NCBI RefSeq assembly: GCF_000219625.1
Contig: NC_018217.1
Location: forward strand, 1,178,001-1,242,000
DNA: 64,000 nt
Reading direction: 5' to 3'
Source: Zymoseptoria tritici IPO323
Taxonomy: Eukaryota; Ascomycota; Dothideomycetes; Mycosphaerellales; Mycosphaerellaceae
Shown piece after piece: positions 22,684 to 34,022 of the stretch (positions are counted from its first letter, which is position 1; each line of letters starts with the position of its first letter). The translations under genes and the position numbers were made by a program. The notes below the pieces were generated by a model. That model searched no databases, had not been told where the DNA came from, and saw only the letters and a program-made list of their open reading frames with translations.

Positions 22684-23907
22684 TTAGTTCTTCTTGACGG
22701 AGCGGCGAGCCTTGACGGTCATGTCGTAGAGCGCATCCTTGAAGGCGAACAAGAAAGCAGCGGTGATGACCGACTGCGTGACCTTTGGTCCAATGCCTTT
22801 AAACATCACAGATCAGCGCAAGGTCCTCTGAATCACAAGATCCTCAGCGACGACTCACCTCCGTAAAGACCACCAACACCCTCCTCCCTGTAAATCTTCT
22901 TCAACGTCGCCGTCATGCCCAACTTGGGACCGTCCTTCGCAGCCACATGCGCCCTCGACTTGACGGTAATATACGGGTACGTAATACTCGTCGCCGCCAA
23001 CTTTCCCAACGCACCGATCAGAAACACATCCGTCGCTCCCACCTTCCTCCTCTTCTCCACGGCCTGCTTCAACTGCTCGAAAATGGTGTACTGCAGAATC
23101 GGGTTGATGACCAACACCAACGCGGGCAGCACACCGGCGAACAGGCGCGTCACGCCGTCCTCGTGGATGATCTTCATCAGCGTGGAGATTGTGCCGGGGG
23201 GCTTGGTCTTGCGGACCGCTTCGCCTTCTTTTGTGGGGAGGCCGTGGCCCTCGTTCTCGCGCGCCGTCATGCGGGTGTTGATGACCCAGATCGGGTTGGT
23301 GAGGAGGACGGTGGCGGAGCCGGCGAGGGCGCCCGCGGCCATGGATTCGAGGGTCGAGAGGGCGGTTTTGTTGGTCGTGCGTTGGAAGAAGGCGCGGGAG
23401 AATTCATACCCTGTTGGAGTGAGAGAGGAGATGTGTTAGACTGGAGATTGGGCGAGATTGTGGGGTATAGAAAGATGCGTACAGTAGTAGTACACGAAGT
23501 TGGTGACTGTGATGCCGAACAAGGCGCTGTCAAGACCGGCGTAGAGACCGACGATGCCTTCGCGGTCGATGATGCGCTTGGCGGCGTCGAGGGTGCCGGT
23601 TGAGGCCTTCTTCTTCTCGACCTGAGCTCGGGTGGAGAGCGTGATCAATGGGTAGCTGGGTGTATCGGTCAGTCTCGAAGTCGTGACACAGCATACGAGG
23701 GAGTGAGTGAACGCACGTCAATGCCATGGACAGCAGTCCGCCTCCGGCTCCTGCCAATGCGTGCGCGACATTGTCGGATTGCTGCTCAGCGGTAGTCTGC
23801 TGGATGGCGGGCACGGTGGCCTCCTGTTTGCGCTGCTGTCAGTATATGCTCCACTCATATCCGGTGAATGGTATGGAGGATGTGGTTACCTTGGTGGTGG
23901 TAGACAT
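22684..23907 (-). CDS. Peroxisomal adenine nucleotide/cofactor carrier (PMP47/ANT1 type)
   Basis: SLC25 mitochondrial-carrier-fold protein, closest by motif to peroxisomal PMP47/SLC25A17. Five exons: 23907-23890, 23823-23717, 23655-23483, 23410-22859 and 22796-22684. All have GT..AG borders and compatible phases, giving 320 residues. The three repeats carry the signature prolines: YPLITLSTRAQ, NPIWVINTRMTARE and YPYITVKSRAHV. NPIWVxxTRM is characteristic of the PMP47/ANT1 branch. The first exon encodes only MSTTTK. The C-terminus (ARRSVKKN) is basic. Role: exchange of ATP or CoA/NAD-type cofactors for beta-oxidation. It shares a 489-bp divergent promoter with the Abp2-like gene. Confidence 0.9.
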
Positions 23908-24396
23908 GTTGATTGTTCTTCTTGGCGGTATGCAGGGATAGTATGCGATATAGTTGAAATGGATGTGCTCTCAAGATTCAGACCTTGGTCGTGTATATCA
24001 CAGAAAAAGTCAAGTGAAGTAGGTCAAGAGATGCCTCATCTGGTAGTAGTATCCTACCTAGGTATGCCCCCAGGATCTCGGCATGTGAAAGGTGCTTCCG
24101 ACGTCAGGCGACCTCTGTCCCTCGGCAGAACCGCCCAGCTGCTGTCCGGGTGCAGCCGACCTGCTTTCTCCGACGAATGATCTTCGACCGACTTCTTAGG
24201 TGTCAATTTGCTGGTTCAACATCGCGACTAAATGCCTGATTGCGGATCCTATTGCTGTTAATCCGGACCTCACTTCATCGCCCGTGGTATGCTGCCGCAA
24301 GCTCACAGGCCGCTTGCTCTTACTGATCAGAAGGCTGACCAGCCCCAGGAGGGCAGGTCGTAGGACCCTTTGCGATTCATACCGCTGTATCTGATC
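23908..24396. promoter_or_regulatory. Bidirectional promoter between carrier and Abp2-like gene
   Basis: 489 bp between two divergent start codons (23907 minus, 24397 plus). No individual factor site is claimed. Confidence 0.5.
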
Positions 24397-26721
24397 ATGT
24401 ACCGACCTCACGACCACGGCGCGGGCGCTGAGCAGCAATTCCATCTATCACCTGGACCGGGACACTCGCCATATGCTCAATCACAGCTTGCAACTCCGGT
24501 GTATGGACTCGACCCGAATATACATGGTAGTCCTCCACAAAGGCTACATCCAGGCCTCAGGCAAGCTGGATCTCGTCAATCTCCTCACGGCAGGACGTCT
24601 TCCTCTGATATGCAAGGACAAATGCAACCTCCCAGCGGTACATCACCACGAATGAGCAGCGCGACTCCAGCAGCAGGCTACACCCCTCTGGACAGATCTT
24701 TGCCATCTCGGGACGTCACCGCGGACACCATCACAGACGCCTTTGTAGACTTCATCCTGTATTGTAATCCACACTTCCCACTTGATGTGGATACTTCGAC
24801 ATTGAGGACCAACTTTGAGTCTCCGCCGAAGAGTGATGGCAAAGACTTTGAGACATTTCGCCTGTTTGAGCTGATCAAGAAGTTCGATGCGAAAGAGCTC
24901 AAGACATGGGGTCAACTGGCCCTCGACCTCGGTGTGGAAGCACCCGACGTGTCAAAGGGCCAGTCTGTGCAGAAAGTGCAGCAGTATAGCGTTCGTCTCA
25001 AACGGTGGATGCGAGCGATGCATATTGATGCTTTTTTCGAGTTTCTGCTCGGCAAGCAGCACTCTTATGCGACTGAGATTCCGCCTCCGAACGATCCATA
25101 TCCGACCACTGGCAGAGATGGTGTCATGGCCGAAGAGGACCTTGCCATTCGAGCTTTGGACCCTGCATTCCGTCCTAAAAGAGGACGACGGCGCAATTCC
25201 GAGACTGAACAGGATGATGCGACGTCTGATCAAGGCGACAATCAGACAAGACAACCGGGGAATGCTGCGCAGTTCTCACAACAGCAGATGAGCACTCCTT
25301 TGACAGGAGCTCCGTTCAGTGCTCATCCTGATGCGTACAACGATCCGTGGGCTGTAGCGTCGGCAGTGACGCCTCAAAGCTTTGCTCCATGGTCAGGAAG
25401 ACCGTCAGCAGGAATGACACCTTCGAATTTGAGATGGCAACTGGGTCCGAATTCTCCGCATCCCATGACCTCAATCCCGACTTCAATGTCGGCTCATATC
25501 GATGCAGCGCTTGACGGCGAACCGAAGTCAGCAGTCACTCCATCATCGTCTCGAAAGAGACGACGACACGGTCCGGCTGTGTCAAGTGCCTGGCCATCCG
25601 CTCACCCACCAGGTGCGAAGCCAAGAGGCCGACCACCGGCGAATCGAAACACTCAGGATGGGCCCTTTGGTACATTTCCTGCCGATCCTGGTAACAACGA
25701 TAAGGATAAAGGCCAGGGTTCGACGTCTACTGAACCCCAGACTATCATCGAACAGCCGTCTCCGCAGCTACCGCAAATGTTCCAAAGTCCCAGCGAGGGA
25801 CGACCGGGGAGACTGTCACTTCAGGTCCCTGCCCGAACTGGCGGGCCCGTACGCCTTGCAACGCCGCCGATGGTACTCGTCAACGGCGAGCAGAACGAGA
25901 ACAAGTCCACTCAAGGCGCAACCCCGGCCGAGCAGAACCTTGCAGCAGCTTCGCAACCACGTCAATCGCCTAGCATTCAGCCCGCAACCTCCAACAACTC
26001 CTCCACCACCGATTCAACATTCACCTTCGAGACCCTAAAACGCGTGCTAACAAGTGACCTTCTTCGCTCCGACATCCACAACCGCCGGAACCGCCTCACC
26101 GGCGACGAAGCCAAACGCCTTGCGACTTCCATCCTCACCCGTCTCTCCGTACCCAACATCACCTCTCCCACCACCACCGGCGACATCGCGCGCATCACCG
26201 CCGCGTCCTGGCTCGGCGTCGGAGATCAATACAATGTTCCTCTCGGTCCCGCGGCCGGTCACGGGAAGAAAATCAATGTCACGAGGTTTTGTGTTGGGAG
26301 TGATGGATACGAGGAGATCGTGTACGATGAAGGGATCGTCGAGGGAGTGAGGGAAGTGTTTGACTTGTACTGGCAGGTGAGTCTGGGTGGGTGTATGGGA
26401 AACTTCGAAATGAAAGGGTTGTCGCTCGCGTCCCTGTCGTCGTCATCAACCGCGAGTGAGGCGCCTGTGACGGAGACCACGCACGATTTGGTGCTGAGGA
26501 AAGGGTTGGAGGCCATGTATAAAGTGAATAGAGATGGCTGGGTGGAGGAGAGCATGTCCGAGATTGCGAGGTCGGCGGCTAGGAATAGCAATGTGGGCGA
26601 TGATAGTGTAGATTGGAAGGCGAGGTGCAAGGCTTTGGAGTTTGCGGCGCATGTGGCCAAGGGAGAGGTGGAGCGGTTGAAGAAGAGGACGGTGGAGAAG
26701 CTTTTGGACGCGGTCTTGTAG
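24397..26721 (+). CDS. ARS-binding protein 2 (Abp2)-like protein
   Basis: 774 residues, single exon, start ATG at 24397 (MYRPHDHGAG). After a Gln/Pro/Ser-rich disordered N-terminus comes a conserved block at about 105-230: LPSRDVTADTITDAFVDFIL, then PPKSDGKDFETFRLFELIKK, LGVEAPDVSKGQSVQKVQQY and RLKRWMRAMHIDAFFEFLLG. I recognise this as the Abp2 family, named for a fission yeast protein that binds ARS elements. A basic PKRGRRR follows, then a long disordered middle with an AT-hook-like KPRGRPP. A second ordered region at about 535-774 ends in a coiled-coil-like helix. Probably a nuclear DNA-binding protein. A donor-like CAGGTGAGT at about 26372 is read as coding because the frame stays protein-like. 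Confidence 0.85.
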   Translation: MYRPHDHGAGAEQQFHLSPGPGHSPYAQSQLATPVYGLDPNIHGSPPQRLHPGLRQAGSRQSPHGRTSSSDMQGQMQPPSGTSPRMSSATPAAGYTPLDRSLPSRDVTADTITDAFVDFILYCNPHFPLDVDTSTLRTNFESPPKSDGKDFETFRLFELIKKFDAKELKTWGQLALDLGVEAPDVSKGQSVQKVQQYSVRLKRWMRAMHIDAFFEFLLGKQHSYATEIPPPNDPYPTTGRDGVMAEEDLAIRALDPAFRPKRGRRRNSETEQDDATSDQGDNQTRQPGNAAQFSQQQMSTPLTGAPFSAHPDAYNDPWAVASAVTPQSFAPWSGRPSAGMTPSNLRWQLGPNSPHPMTSIPTSMSAHIDAALDGEPKSAVTPSSSRKRRRHGPAVSSAWPSAHPPGAKPRGRPPANRNTQDGPFGTFPADPGNNDKDKGQGSTSTEPQTIIEQPSPQLPQMFQSPSEGRPGRLSLQVPARTGGPVRLATPPMVLVNGEQNENKSTQGATPAEQNLAAASQPRQSPSIQPATSNNSSTTDSTFTFETLKRVLTSDLLRSDIHNRRNRLTGDEAKRLATSILTRLSVPNITSPTTTGDIARITAASWLGVGDQYNVPLGPAAGHGKKINVTRFCVGSDGYEEIVYDEGIVEGVREVFDLYWQVSLGGCMGNFEMKGLSLASLSSSSTASEAPVTETTHDLVLRKGLEAMYKVNRDGWVEESMSEIARSAARNSNVGDDSVDWKARCKALEFAAHVAKGEVERLKKRTVEKLLDAVL

Positions 26722-26935
26722 TGCCGCCGGAGCATACGATCTACGACTTACGATTAGCATAGCCATGACAAGAACTGAATAGTCCAGCGGACTTCATCTG
26801 GGAGTAAGGTCAACAGGTATGTAAAGATATGCTCATTTATCGAGTCATAGTAAGACGGCATAGCAAATCGGCCATTGGCCAGGGTATATCGCGTCTAACA
26901 TCAAGCCTACAAACCCACCGGACAACACTGCACCC

Positions 26936-28798
26936 TCATCTCTGCTACGAAAAGGTCAGCACCCACATCAAAACCACACCCAAGCAAGAATGGTAACTCA
27001 CCGGAAGACTCCCTGGCCCGACCAAAGCCCTCTGCTTCCCAATCCAGCTTTTCGGGTCGGGTTTTCTCCTTCCTAGACTGACGCCATTGCTCTGCAGTCT
27101 CTTTGACAGATCATACCACGCAGTAGCCATGAGCCTGTTCTCGCGCTGTAGCGCCGACACATCCTGCGGCACAACCTCGCGTGGTTGGGAAGATGCAATC
27201 TCCAATGCTTTGCGGAGTTCGGCGATCGTTTCTTGCTGGTCTTGAAGCTCTTGTTGGGCTTTCTCATTCGCTGCGGAGGAGCTGGACGCTGTTTGGGTTT
27301 GTTCTTCCAATGCCGCGTTGCGTTCGGAAGCTTGTTTGAGGCGTGCGTCCGCGGCGGAGAGCTGTTGTTCCAGGAGGACGATCTGCTCTTTGTACTGCTT
27401 GCTATCGTCGGTGACGTGCTTTGAGGTAGTCTCACGCTCGACGGGACTCTTGCTTGGCTCCGGCGCCTCGATGTCGATCTCGTCGTCAGGACTTCGATCC
27501 TGCAGTTTTATACGCAGCTCCTCGATCGTCTCGTGATCTCGCTCCTGTCGCTCACGAGCAGCTTCGAGTTTCTGAGCCAGAACTCGAGCATCGTACTCGG
27601 CGTGTTTGCGAGTTGTCGTCAGCTCGTTGATTTGGTATTCCTGGTTCCGGATGAGGCCCTTCTTTTCGATGATCTCTTTTTCCAGTCCAGATTGCACCTG
27701 CTTGAGACGGTCGAAGTCCTCGAGACGTTCTTGGGCTTGCTTCAGCTCCTCTCGCAGCGTGGAGTTGGCCTTGTCCTGCTCCTGTAATGCTTGGATTTTC
27801 TTCCTGAGATTCTCATTCGCCTTCACCTTTTGACTCAAGTCTTCATTCTCGGCACGGAGCATCTGGAGGTCGTCTCGTAGACTCTGCCCGGACTCATTCT
27901 CCTCCTTTACCCTTTGTAGTTGACGCTCATAGTTTTCCACCGTATTTCTCGACGACTGCAGTTGTGCCTCCAGATCATCAATGTATGCCCGGTCGCTATC
28001 CGTCTGGCGTTGAAGCTTCTTGAACTCATCATCCTCCGCAGTCTTGCGACCCTTTGTGGTGAGATCCGATCTGTACGCATCAAAGGCCTCCTGTAGCTGT
28101 TGTTTGTCCTGGCGCAGCTCTTGTAGTTGACGCTGAGCAGCTGCTTGGTTCGCCTGAAGCTTCTCGATAGTCGCCTGAGCCTGCAGCAGCTCCTCTTCCC
28201 TCTCCAACATCGGATCGCCAAAAAGTCCTCCGCTCTCCTTACTCTTACCATTCGCACCCGGTACCGCCGGCGTGTCTTGTTCACTCTGGTATGCCGACTC
28301 ATCTCGACTCACTGTGCCGGAATCAGGTTCCTCCTCTTCCTGCATCTTCCTGATCTCATACGCTATCGCCATGGCGTACTCGTTACCCAGCCCTATCAAT
28401 CTCTTTCCCATCCGCTGATTCGACTCCGGTGAAGCCATCGCAGAACGGATAATCTCCATGATCAGCTTCTCCAGATCCGGAATGGATGATCCAGCAGCGA
28501 CGGCCTGCAAGTCGGGACTGGAAGCGGCGGAAGGATCGCTCTGGCCATTGCAGACGTCCCGGTAGTACATGGACAGCTGCTTCTCGAGGTGTTTGAGATT
28601 CTGCCATTTCCGCGTCCACTCGCTTGATGCATCGATGTTGGGTTCCGGGAGACTGCCTGAGAAGTAGTCTGGGTCGACATCTTGTAGGATCGCCCAGAGA
28701 GCATTGCCGTCGTTCAGCTGGCCCAGGTGTTCGACCTTGCCGGCGTGCTCGAAGGAGCGGACCCACGCTAGTAAGCTGTCTCCCAAAGAATCGGCCAT
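26936..28798 (-). CDS. Hook-family dynein/endosome adaptor
   Basis: Cytoplasmic adaptor that links early endosomes to dynein (HookA/Hok1 in filamentous fungi). About 601 residues. Exon 28798-27002 plus a tiny last exon encoding QR or R and a stop at 26936; the donor is CCG/GTGAGT at 27001 and the acceptor CGTAG or CAG at 26945-26942. The start is MADSLGDSLLAWVRSFEH at 28798; a frame extension to 28840 lacks ATG. The N-terminal Hook domain (about 1-150) carries WVRSFEHA and LNDGNALWAILQDVDPDYF. The long coiled coil (about 190-590) is rich in Q/E/L heptads. LIGLGNEYAMAIAYEIRKMQ closes the globular part. It converges with the Abp2-like gene. Confidence 0.92.
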
Positions 28799-29460
28799 GT
28801 TCGTAGCGAGGTTGCTCAGTGTGTTGACATCAAGTTGCAAGTCGTTGGACGACGGGAGAAGATGACCTCATGCATGTCGATCAATGCGGACCATCGTGTT
28901 CCCAGCGTGTGAGGTTTTGTCAGAAAGGAGCTGTTTCAATAGTCACGTTGGAGACATGTGCAAGACGCGGTGTATCACCAGAATGCACGGACCACAATTC
29001 GGCCGTCAAGCACTTTCCGGACAATGTGTTTCGCACTGGACACGCGACCGAACTGGAACAATGTCTTGATCGTCAAAAGTCATTCCGCGAACGAGACGAT
29101 TGTGTCTCGGAAGGAACGACGCACGCACACCAAACTCAATGCCAACGTCCTCCGCTCGCTTGACCTCACACAATGTCAACATGCCGAAATGTCTCGACAA
29201 GTTCAAGCATGCTCGTTTCGAATATGGGCTCTGTCTAATTGTCTAGTTGCTGCGTCTTCCTCTGGCCGTCATGTCGTAGAGTGGACATATATTACATTCG
29301 TGATCGTCGTCGGCCCTCTATGCTCTCTTGCTCTATGCTTCCATGCGTCAAATATCATAATCAGTGTCTCCACGCAAAACTCCCAACGCTGATGTGAAGG
29401 CTTATGCAAATCAATCCGCTGTGCTGTGCTGTGCTTTCAATGTGCGTCGCTTCATCTCGG
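28799..29460. other. Intergenic, nothing recognised
   Basis: About 660 bp upstream of Hook and downstream of the Myb-like gene. No supported gene. Confidence 0.5.
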
Positions 29461-30492
29461 TCATCTTCGTCCGCCGTCCGGCGTCACCACAGGTGGCAGT
29501 GCGTATCTCATGGGCGATCCGTGCGGACGACCATGCGGGTTGGCCAGAGGCGGTAAGGGTAATCTGTGTATGTTCGATGAGGCTGGAACAGACCGAGCAG
29601 AATCGGCGCGGCGTCGGAGTACCGGTCCACTTGGCGATGAGTCGCTGCTGTTCGCTCGTCGTATTCTCGTCTGCTCTGGTGAGTTTGCTTGAGGCAAGGT
29701 GTTCGGTATTTGTGGGAGGCTGTGGTTGTGCGTGTGGGAGTAAGAGATGTTCGTCAAGGGAGGGTGGAGTGCAGGCGGTGAATTGCTCGACCTGCTATCC
29801 TGTGCACCAGCTCCTGACTGGCCAGATTGTTGACCGGCAAGGTGGAAAACAGGGACGTTCGCACGCTGTGCCATTTCGATCTCGCCGATTTGCCAGTGCA
29901 TCGCTTCGGCCGCTCGCCATGGTAGTTGCATCTCCTTTGAGATCTTCTCCCACATGTCCTTCTTGAATCTGGCCGATGCATTAGTTTTGGGAGACCATCG
30001 GCAGAACTTGACAACGTACCTCTCGTAAAGACGTGCGAGCTTGTTCTTCTTCTCTTCGTCCCACTCTGAGCGTCGCTCCAGGTAGTTCTGGAATCGCAGA
30101 CGACAGCTGATGGCACTACGTCCTGGAAGATGCTTCGAGATGTCCTCCCACTTCATCCCATTTCCACGGAGCTCAATAATTGCTCGGTCTTCATCGCCTG
30201 TCCACTTGGACTGCTTCTTCTTCGCTGGCGTCTCCGATGGATGCGGGTGTGGAGGTGCGAGTCGCTTGTTGCTGGTGCCGGGATGATGCGAGAGTGCGAT
30301 CGGAGGTCCAAGTCGAGGATCCGTTGGCGATGGTCCGTACTGTGCGTATCCATTGGCTGGCTGGTAATGAGGTCCACCATTCGGATACGGCTGGTGTGTG
30401 TATTGCATCGTCTGCATGGGAGGGAAAGGTCGTGGTCCGTGTTGAGAGAGTTCGGGAGGATGTGTCAAGAACGGCGGATATGTGGTGGCCAT
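29461..30492 (-). CDS. Myb/SANT-domain protein
   Basis: Two exons, 30492-30020 and 29968-29461. The 51-nt intron 30019-29969 (GTACGT..CTAAT..CCAG) is a multiple of three without stop codons, so an open-frame scan reads straight through it. Splicing restores RLYERFKKDMWEKISKEM. Product about 326 residues from the ATG at 30492. The Myb-like repeat KWTGDEDRAIIELRGNGMKW / ISKHLPGRSAISCRLRFQNY (about 95-145) is followed by a second helical block WEKISKEMQLPWRAAEAMHW. Flanks are Pro/His/Ser-rich and disordered. The frame stays open upstream without ATG to about 30697 (PLHELASKPATVANVDISSL is plausible protein), so a short 5' exon probably joins at an acceptor near 30692. Likely a nuclear DNA-binding protein; target unknown. 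Confidence 0.82.
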   Translation of the reverse strand: MATTYPPFLTHPPELSQHGPRPFPPMQTMQYTHQPYPNGGPHYQPANGYAQYGPSPTDPRLGPPIALSHHPGTSNKRLAPPHPHPSETPAKKKQSKWTGDEDRAIIELRGNGMKWEDISKHLPGRSAISCRLRFQNYLERRSEWDEEKKNKLARLYERYVVKFCRWSPKTNASARFKKDMWEKISKEMQLPWRAAEAMHWQIGEIEMAQRANVPVFHLAGQQSGQSGAGAQDSRSSNSPPALHPPLTNISYSHTHNHSLPQIPNTLPQANSPEQTRIRRANSSDSSPSGPVLRRRADSARSVPASSNIHRLPLPPLANPHGRPHGSPMRYALPPVVTPDGGRR

Positions 30493-30699
30493 CTTGATGC
30501 TCGAGGTTGGAGCGGATACTAAACCGTCGTCTTTGCCTCGACTGCTGGTTGTTGTGCGAGAGCTCGTGCTGGCATTGCCAGGAGACGATCCTGATCTTGG
30601 CCGCTCCAGCAGCGACGAGATATCCACGTTGGCGACCGTTGCTGGCTTTGAGGCCAGCTCATGTAGAGGAAAAATGGAGAACGAGTGATCGCTGGATCA

Positions 30700-33600
30700 C
30701 AAATGAAGTCCGGTCGTGTCCAACCAGAGGTAGCTTCTCGAGTATGAACCCGCAGCGAGATGCACGGTGAGCTGGCAATGGCACTTCGGTTTTATCGTTG
30801 CTATCGATCGAGTCTTTTCGAGAGTCGACGGAGTCTGGACTCGGGAGAGATGTTCAAGCGGATGGTCGGTAGACGTTGAGACCTTCCTCGCGAGGGTTGG
30901 CTGCAGTCTGGTTGGATCTCAATGCGTGATATCTGTACTCCGAGATGTATAGTACGTCTGGCGAGGCCGTGTGAAGTGCTATCGGAGATTGGCTCTGTAA
31001 CGTTTTGTCGAGGAGTCGTCCACGTAATGCAGTTCGTTGGCAGTCTCCAGTTGCAAAGGGTTTGCGCGGATTTGGTCGGTCAGCGTCGATCGACAGTACC
31101 TGTTAAGTAGGACGGCTCGGATGTATCTAAAGTCTGCAAAGCACGAGGATAGCCCTGCATGGAGAAACTTCGTCGTTGCTGAAACGGGGTCTGTCCGTGG
31201 ACGAGGGCCGTGTAATATGCAGTCGTTCCAAGGCCGTTTCAAACTCGTGTTCGGGCGGTGTTGACACTTGACGTGGCACCGAAGCTCGAAACGGAAAGTG
31301 TCTGGATCTGTGAGGAGGACAGATCGAAGGGTTTATGAAAGGACCGCCGCACAACTGCGGGAGGTGCCAGGACAGGTACAAGCAATAATAACACGAGAGG
31401 CAAGCCCTCCCCGAGCCTCTACACAGCGGACCAATGACCAAATGTGCAAGGGATGAAACATCGTGGACCTATCGTGTTAAAACTTAAGAGTGAGCTGCCA
31501 AGTAAGGAAAGTCCGTCTTGCAGGACCCGATCCAAAGTAGTGTGCAAGCCTCCCTCGACTTGGCGTCCTCGAGATGGGAAGGGATGCAGTCTGGCAAGCG
31601 GCATATACGGCAAGCCAGCCGGTCCACTCAAGAGTCAACGGATCGCTCAAAAGCCCCAAACGTGCGGCACCAGCGTACGCCATACCGCAGATCGGGTTGG
31701 GTTGGGCGGCGTGTCATGGACTCGTCAGTTGCCGACGGGCTGGTAAAAAGGGCGTTAAGTTGAGTTTTGGCCGGTGAGCATGTTAGACCAGGATGAGGGA
31801 TGTTCATGTTGGCCAACCGTGGGCTGCACCAAGCTTCCGTCCTCTGTCTTTTCGCGAGGGATGACCTTGGCAGTCGATCCATGCACGCTCATGCACCCGT
31901 GAATGTGATGGGTGGCACTGCACTTGCACACCTTGCTGTGACGTCGGCACGCTGCTAGGGACTGCTAGACTACCAGACAAAGATCAATGAGCTTTTGCAT
32001 CTTTGACGCGAGTGCCCGTCCGTTGACCGCCGAAACACGCTCTGAATGAGTACTCGATTGTCGTGAATGTAGGCAGCCTCCCGCGAGAGCGTCCGAGAGC
32101 GGTGAAGCCCGGATGGAAACAACACACAATGGCATTCTGATACACGCCGCCGATCGCCAACCATGGATGTTCAGGGTGAGTGGCAGTGATCGCTTAAAGA
32201 TCGGGTCCGGGTTAGGGCTGTGTCGGGGACAAACGTTGCAGATCTTGCGAACGATGATCTGCAGCACCCAAGCCTCGGGCGTCGTGTCGCTCGTGTGGTG
32301 CAAATCGGTTTGACGATTTCTCCCAGCCCTTGTTATTAAATCTCCGTCAATCTGGGGTGGCTAATGCGAGAGATCAAAGCGTCTGAGACGTGTCCATTTA
32401 AAGAATTAACCGGGCTACGCTGATGTCTCAGATTCCATTATTACGTGCTCGCTCGTGGCGTAGCATTCCAGCACAGGGCCTAGTAAGGAATGGAGAAGCG
32501 CAGACTCGAGGCGGTGAACTGCCGGCTGGGTTCGGTCGACAATGGACGTGTGGAGTCATTTGGTGTGACGGTGGTCTCGTGATCGCGTCGGCGACAGGCA
32601 ACCTTGACTCCTTGATGGCAAAGGCCGATCAATCCGATCAATCTGCGTTACCTTTCTCGTCAGTCTCAAGATCCGATGGCGGTGACCACGATCCCGTGCC
32701 GTCCTGGACAATGCATCCTGGCGCAAGTCATTGGGATGCAGGGCACCGAGCAATGCTGCCAACGGTACTAAACAGCATCGATGTCGATGATTGGGAATAG
32801 GCTGTACCATTCTGTGGTCTTGGTTGCTGAGGATCGCAATGTGAAATTGTCCGGTGGGTAGCCTGTCGAATATACAGACGGGCCAAGCCTGGCATAAAAC
32901 GAGGCGTAACACGTTCTACACCATGCTTCGCCTCGTCCAATTGTTTCAACGACCTGTTCGGTAGGCATCTGGCAGATCGTTCCGAGACGCCTGCCTGCTA
33001 TTATTGGCCATGCAGTTGAAGCATACTCGGCCGCATCGTAGGCGATCATTCCCTCGCATCCTTCGTAGCGACAACCGCCCGATATGCGCGGAGCGGATAC
33101 CTGGCTTTGCGTCAAAGCTAATAAGCGTACCACGCCATTGCACTCTTTGGCTCGAGCTAAAGGCCCGCCGAACATGTTCCTTCCTGGGGTGACCCTGACC
33201 TCCATCTCACATTAGTCTGCATGCCTGATGAGATGCGTCTGTGCTGGGCGGCAGACTACAGCTCTGGGGTCCCCACCAGTCTAACCCGACTTCGTACATC
33301 CTGCCGCCACGCCGTCGCCCTGGCGGTGAGCTCGACAAGTTGCAACGGGACCATGACGCATCGGCGCCAATCTGGTAAGGCGGTATATGTGAGGCTGGTA
33401 ATTCATGGTAGCGACGATGGGAGAGCGCCGGCGAGGTGCTGGCTTGACGGACAGCCATCTTTGGTCGTGAAATGTCGACAGCGTTCCAGCGCAGCATCCA
33501 GGTGTATCCCAGGGCAAAGTGGTCCCCACCCTAGCAGGCATATGTTGTCAGACGAGGCGGCGAATCGAACAGCGATTGAACATGATCGATCGAAGCAATA

Positions 33601-34022
33601 CAAGGGGGCGAAATTCCCATGAACCACGGAGCAACAGCATGTGCTCGATTCATACACGATGTGCATATGATATGCAGTAGTGACTTTGTTCCCAACCACG
33701 ATTTGATGCAAGTCCAACTCACACTTCGCACTATCCCGATCCAGCGCATGCAGTTTCGAGCACGTGAGTCAGCCATCCGATTCGTCCGTCTGCAGAAACT
33801 CCGAAAACTTGTGGGTGCGCTTGCTGCAAGTGCCAACCGCTGCAAACACGTCTGATATCCGACTAAAGGACCACCATCTTGGACTTGTTCCCCCACTCTC
33901 TATATACGCTAGGTTCCTCACACGAAAAGCAAAAACGTCGAACCTTCAGGACCAGACTGCCGAGCCACTCTCTTGCGCGCATCACACGGATCGTCCAGCG
34001 AACTCTCTATACGAAAGCCACC
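30700..34022. other. Gene-poor 3.3 kb stretch
   Basis: Many overlapping frames under 150 codons on both strands, none with recognisable motifs or matching exon joins. Base composition is not visibly AT-rich, so this does not look like a RIP-mutated repeat island. It may hold unrecognised small genes, non-coding transcripts or old degraded sequence. Confidence 0.5.

Noticed and set aside
26374..26459. Possible intron in the Abp2-like gene (donor CAGGTGAGT)
   Set aside because: The frame continues through with protein-like sequence (GGCMGNFEMKGLSLASL), and removing it gives no better continuity.
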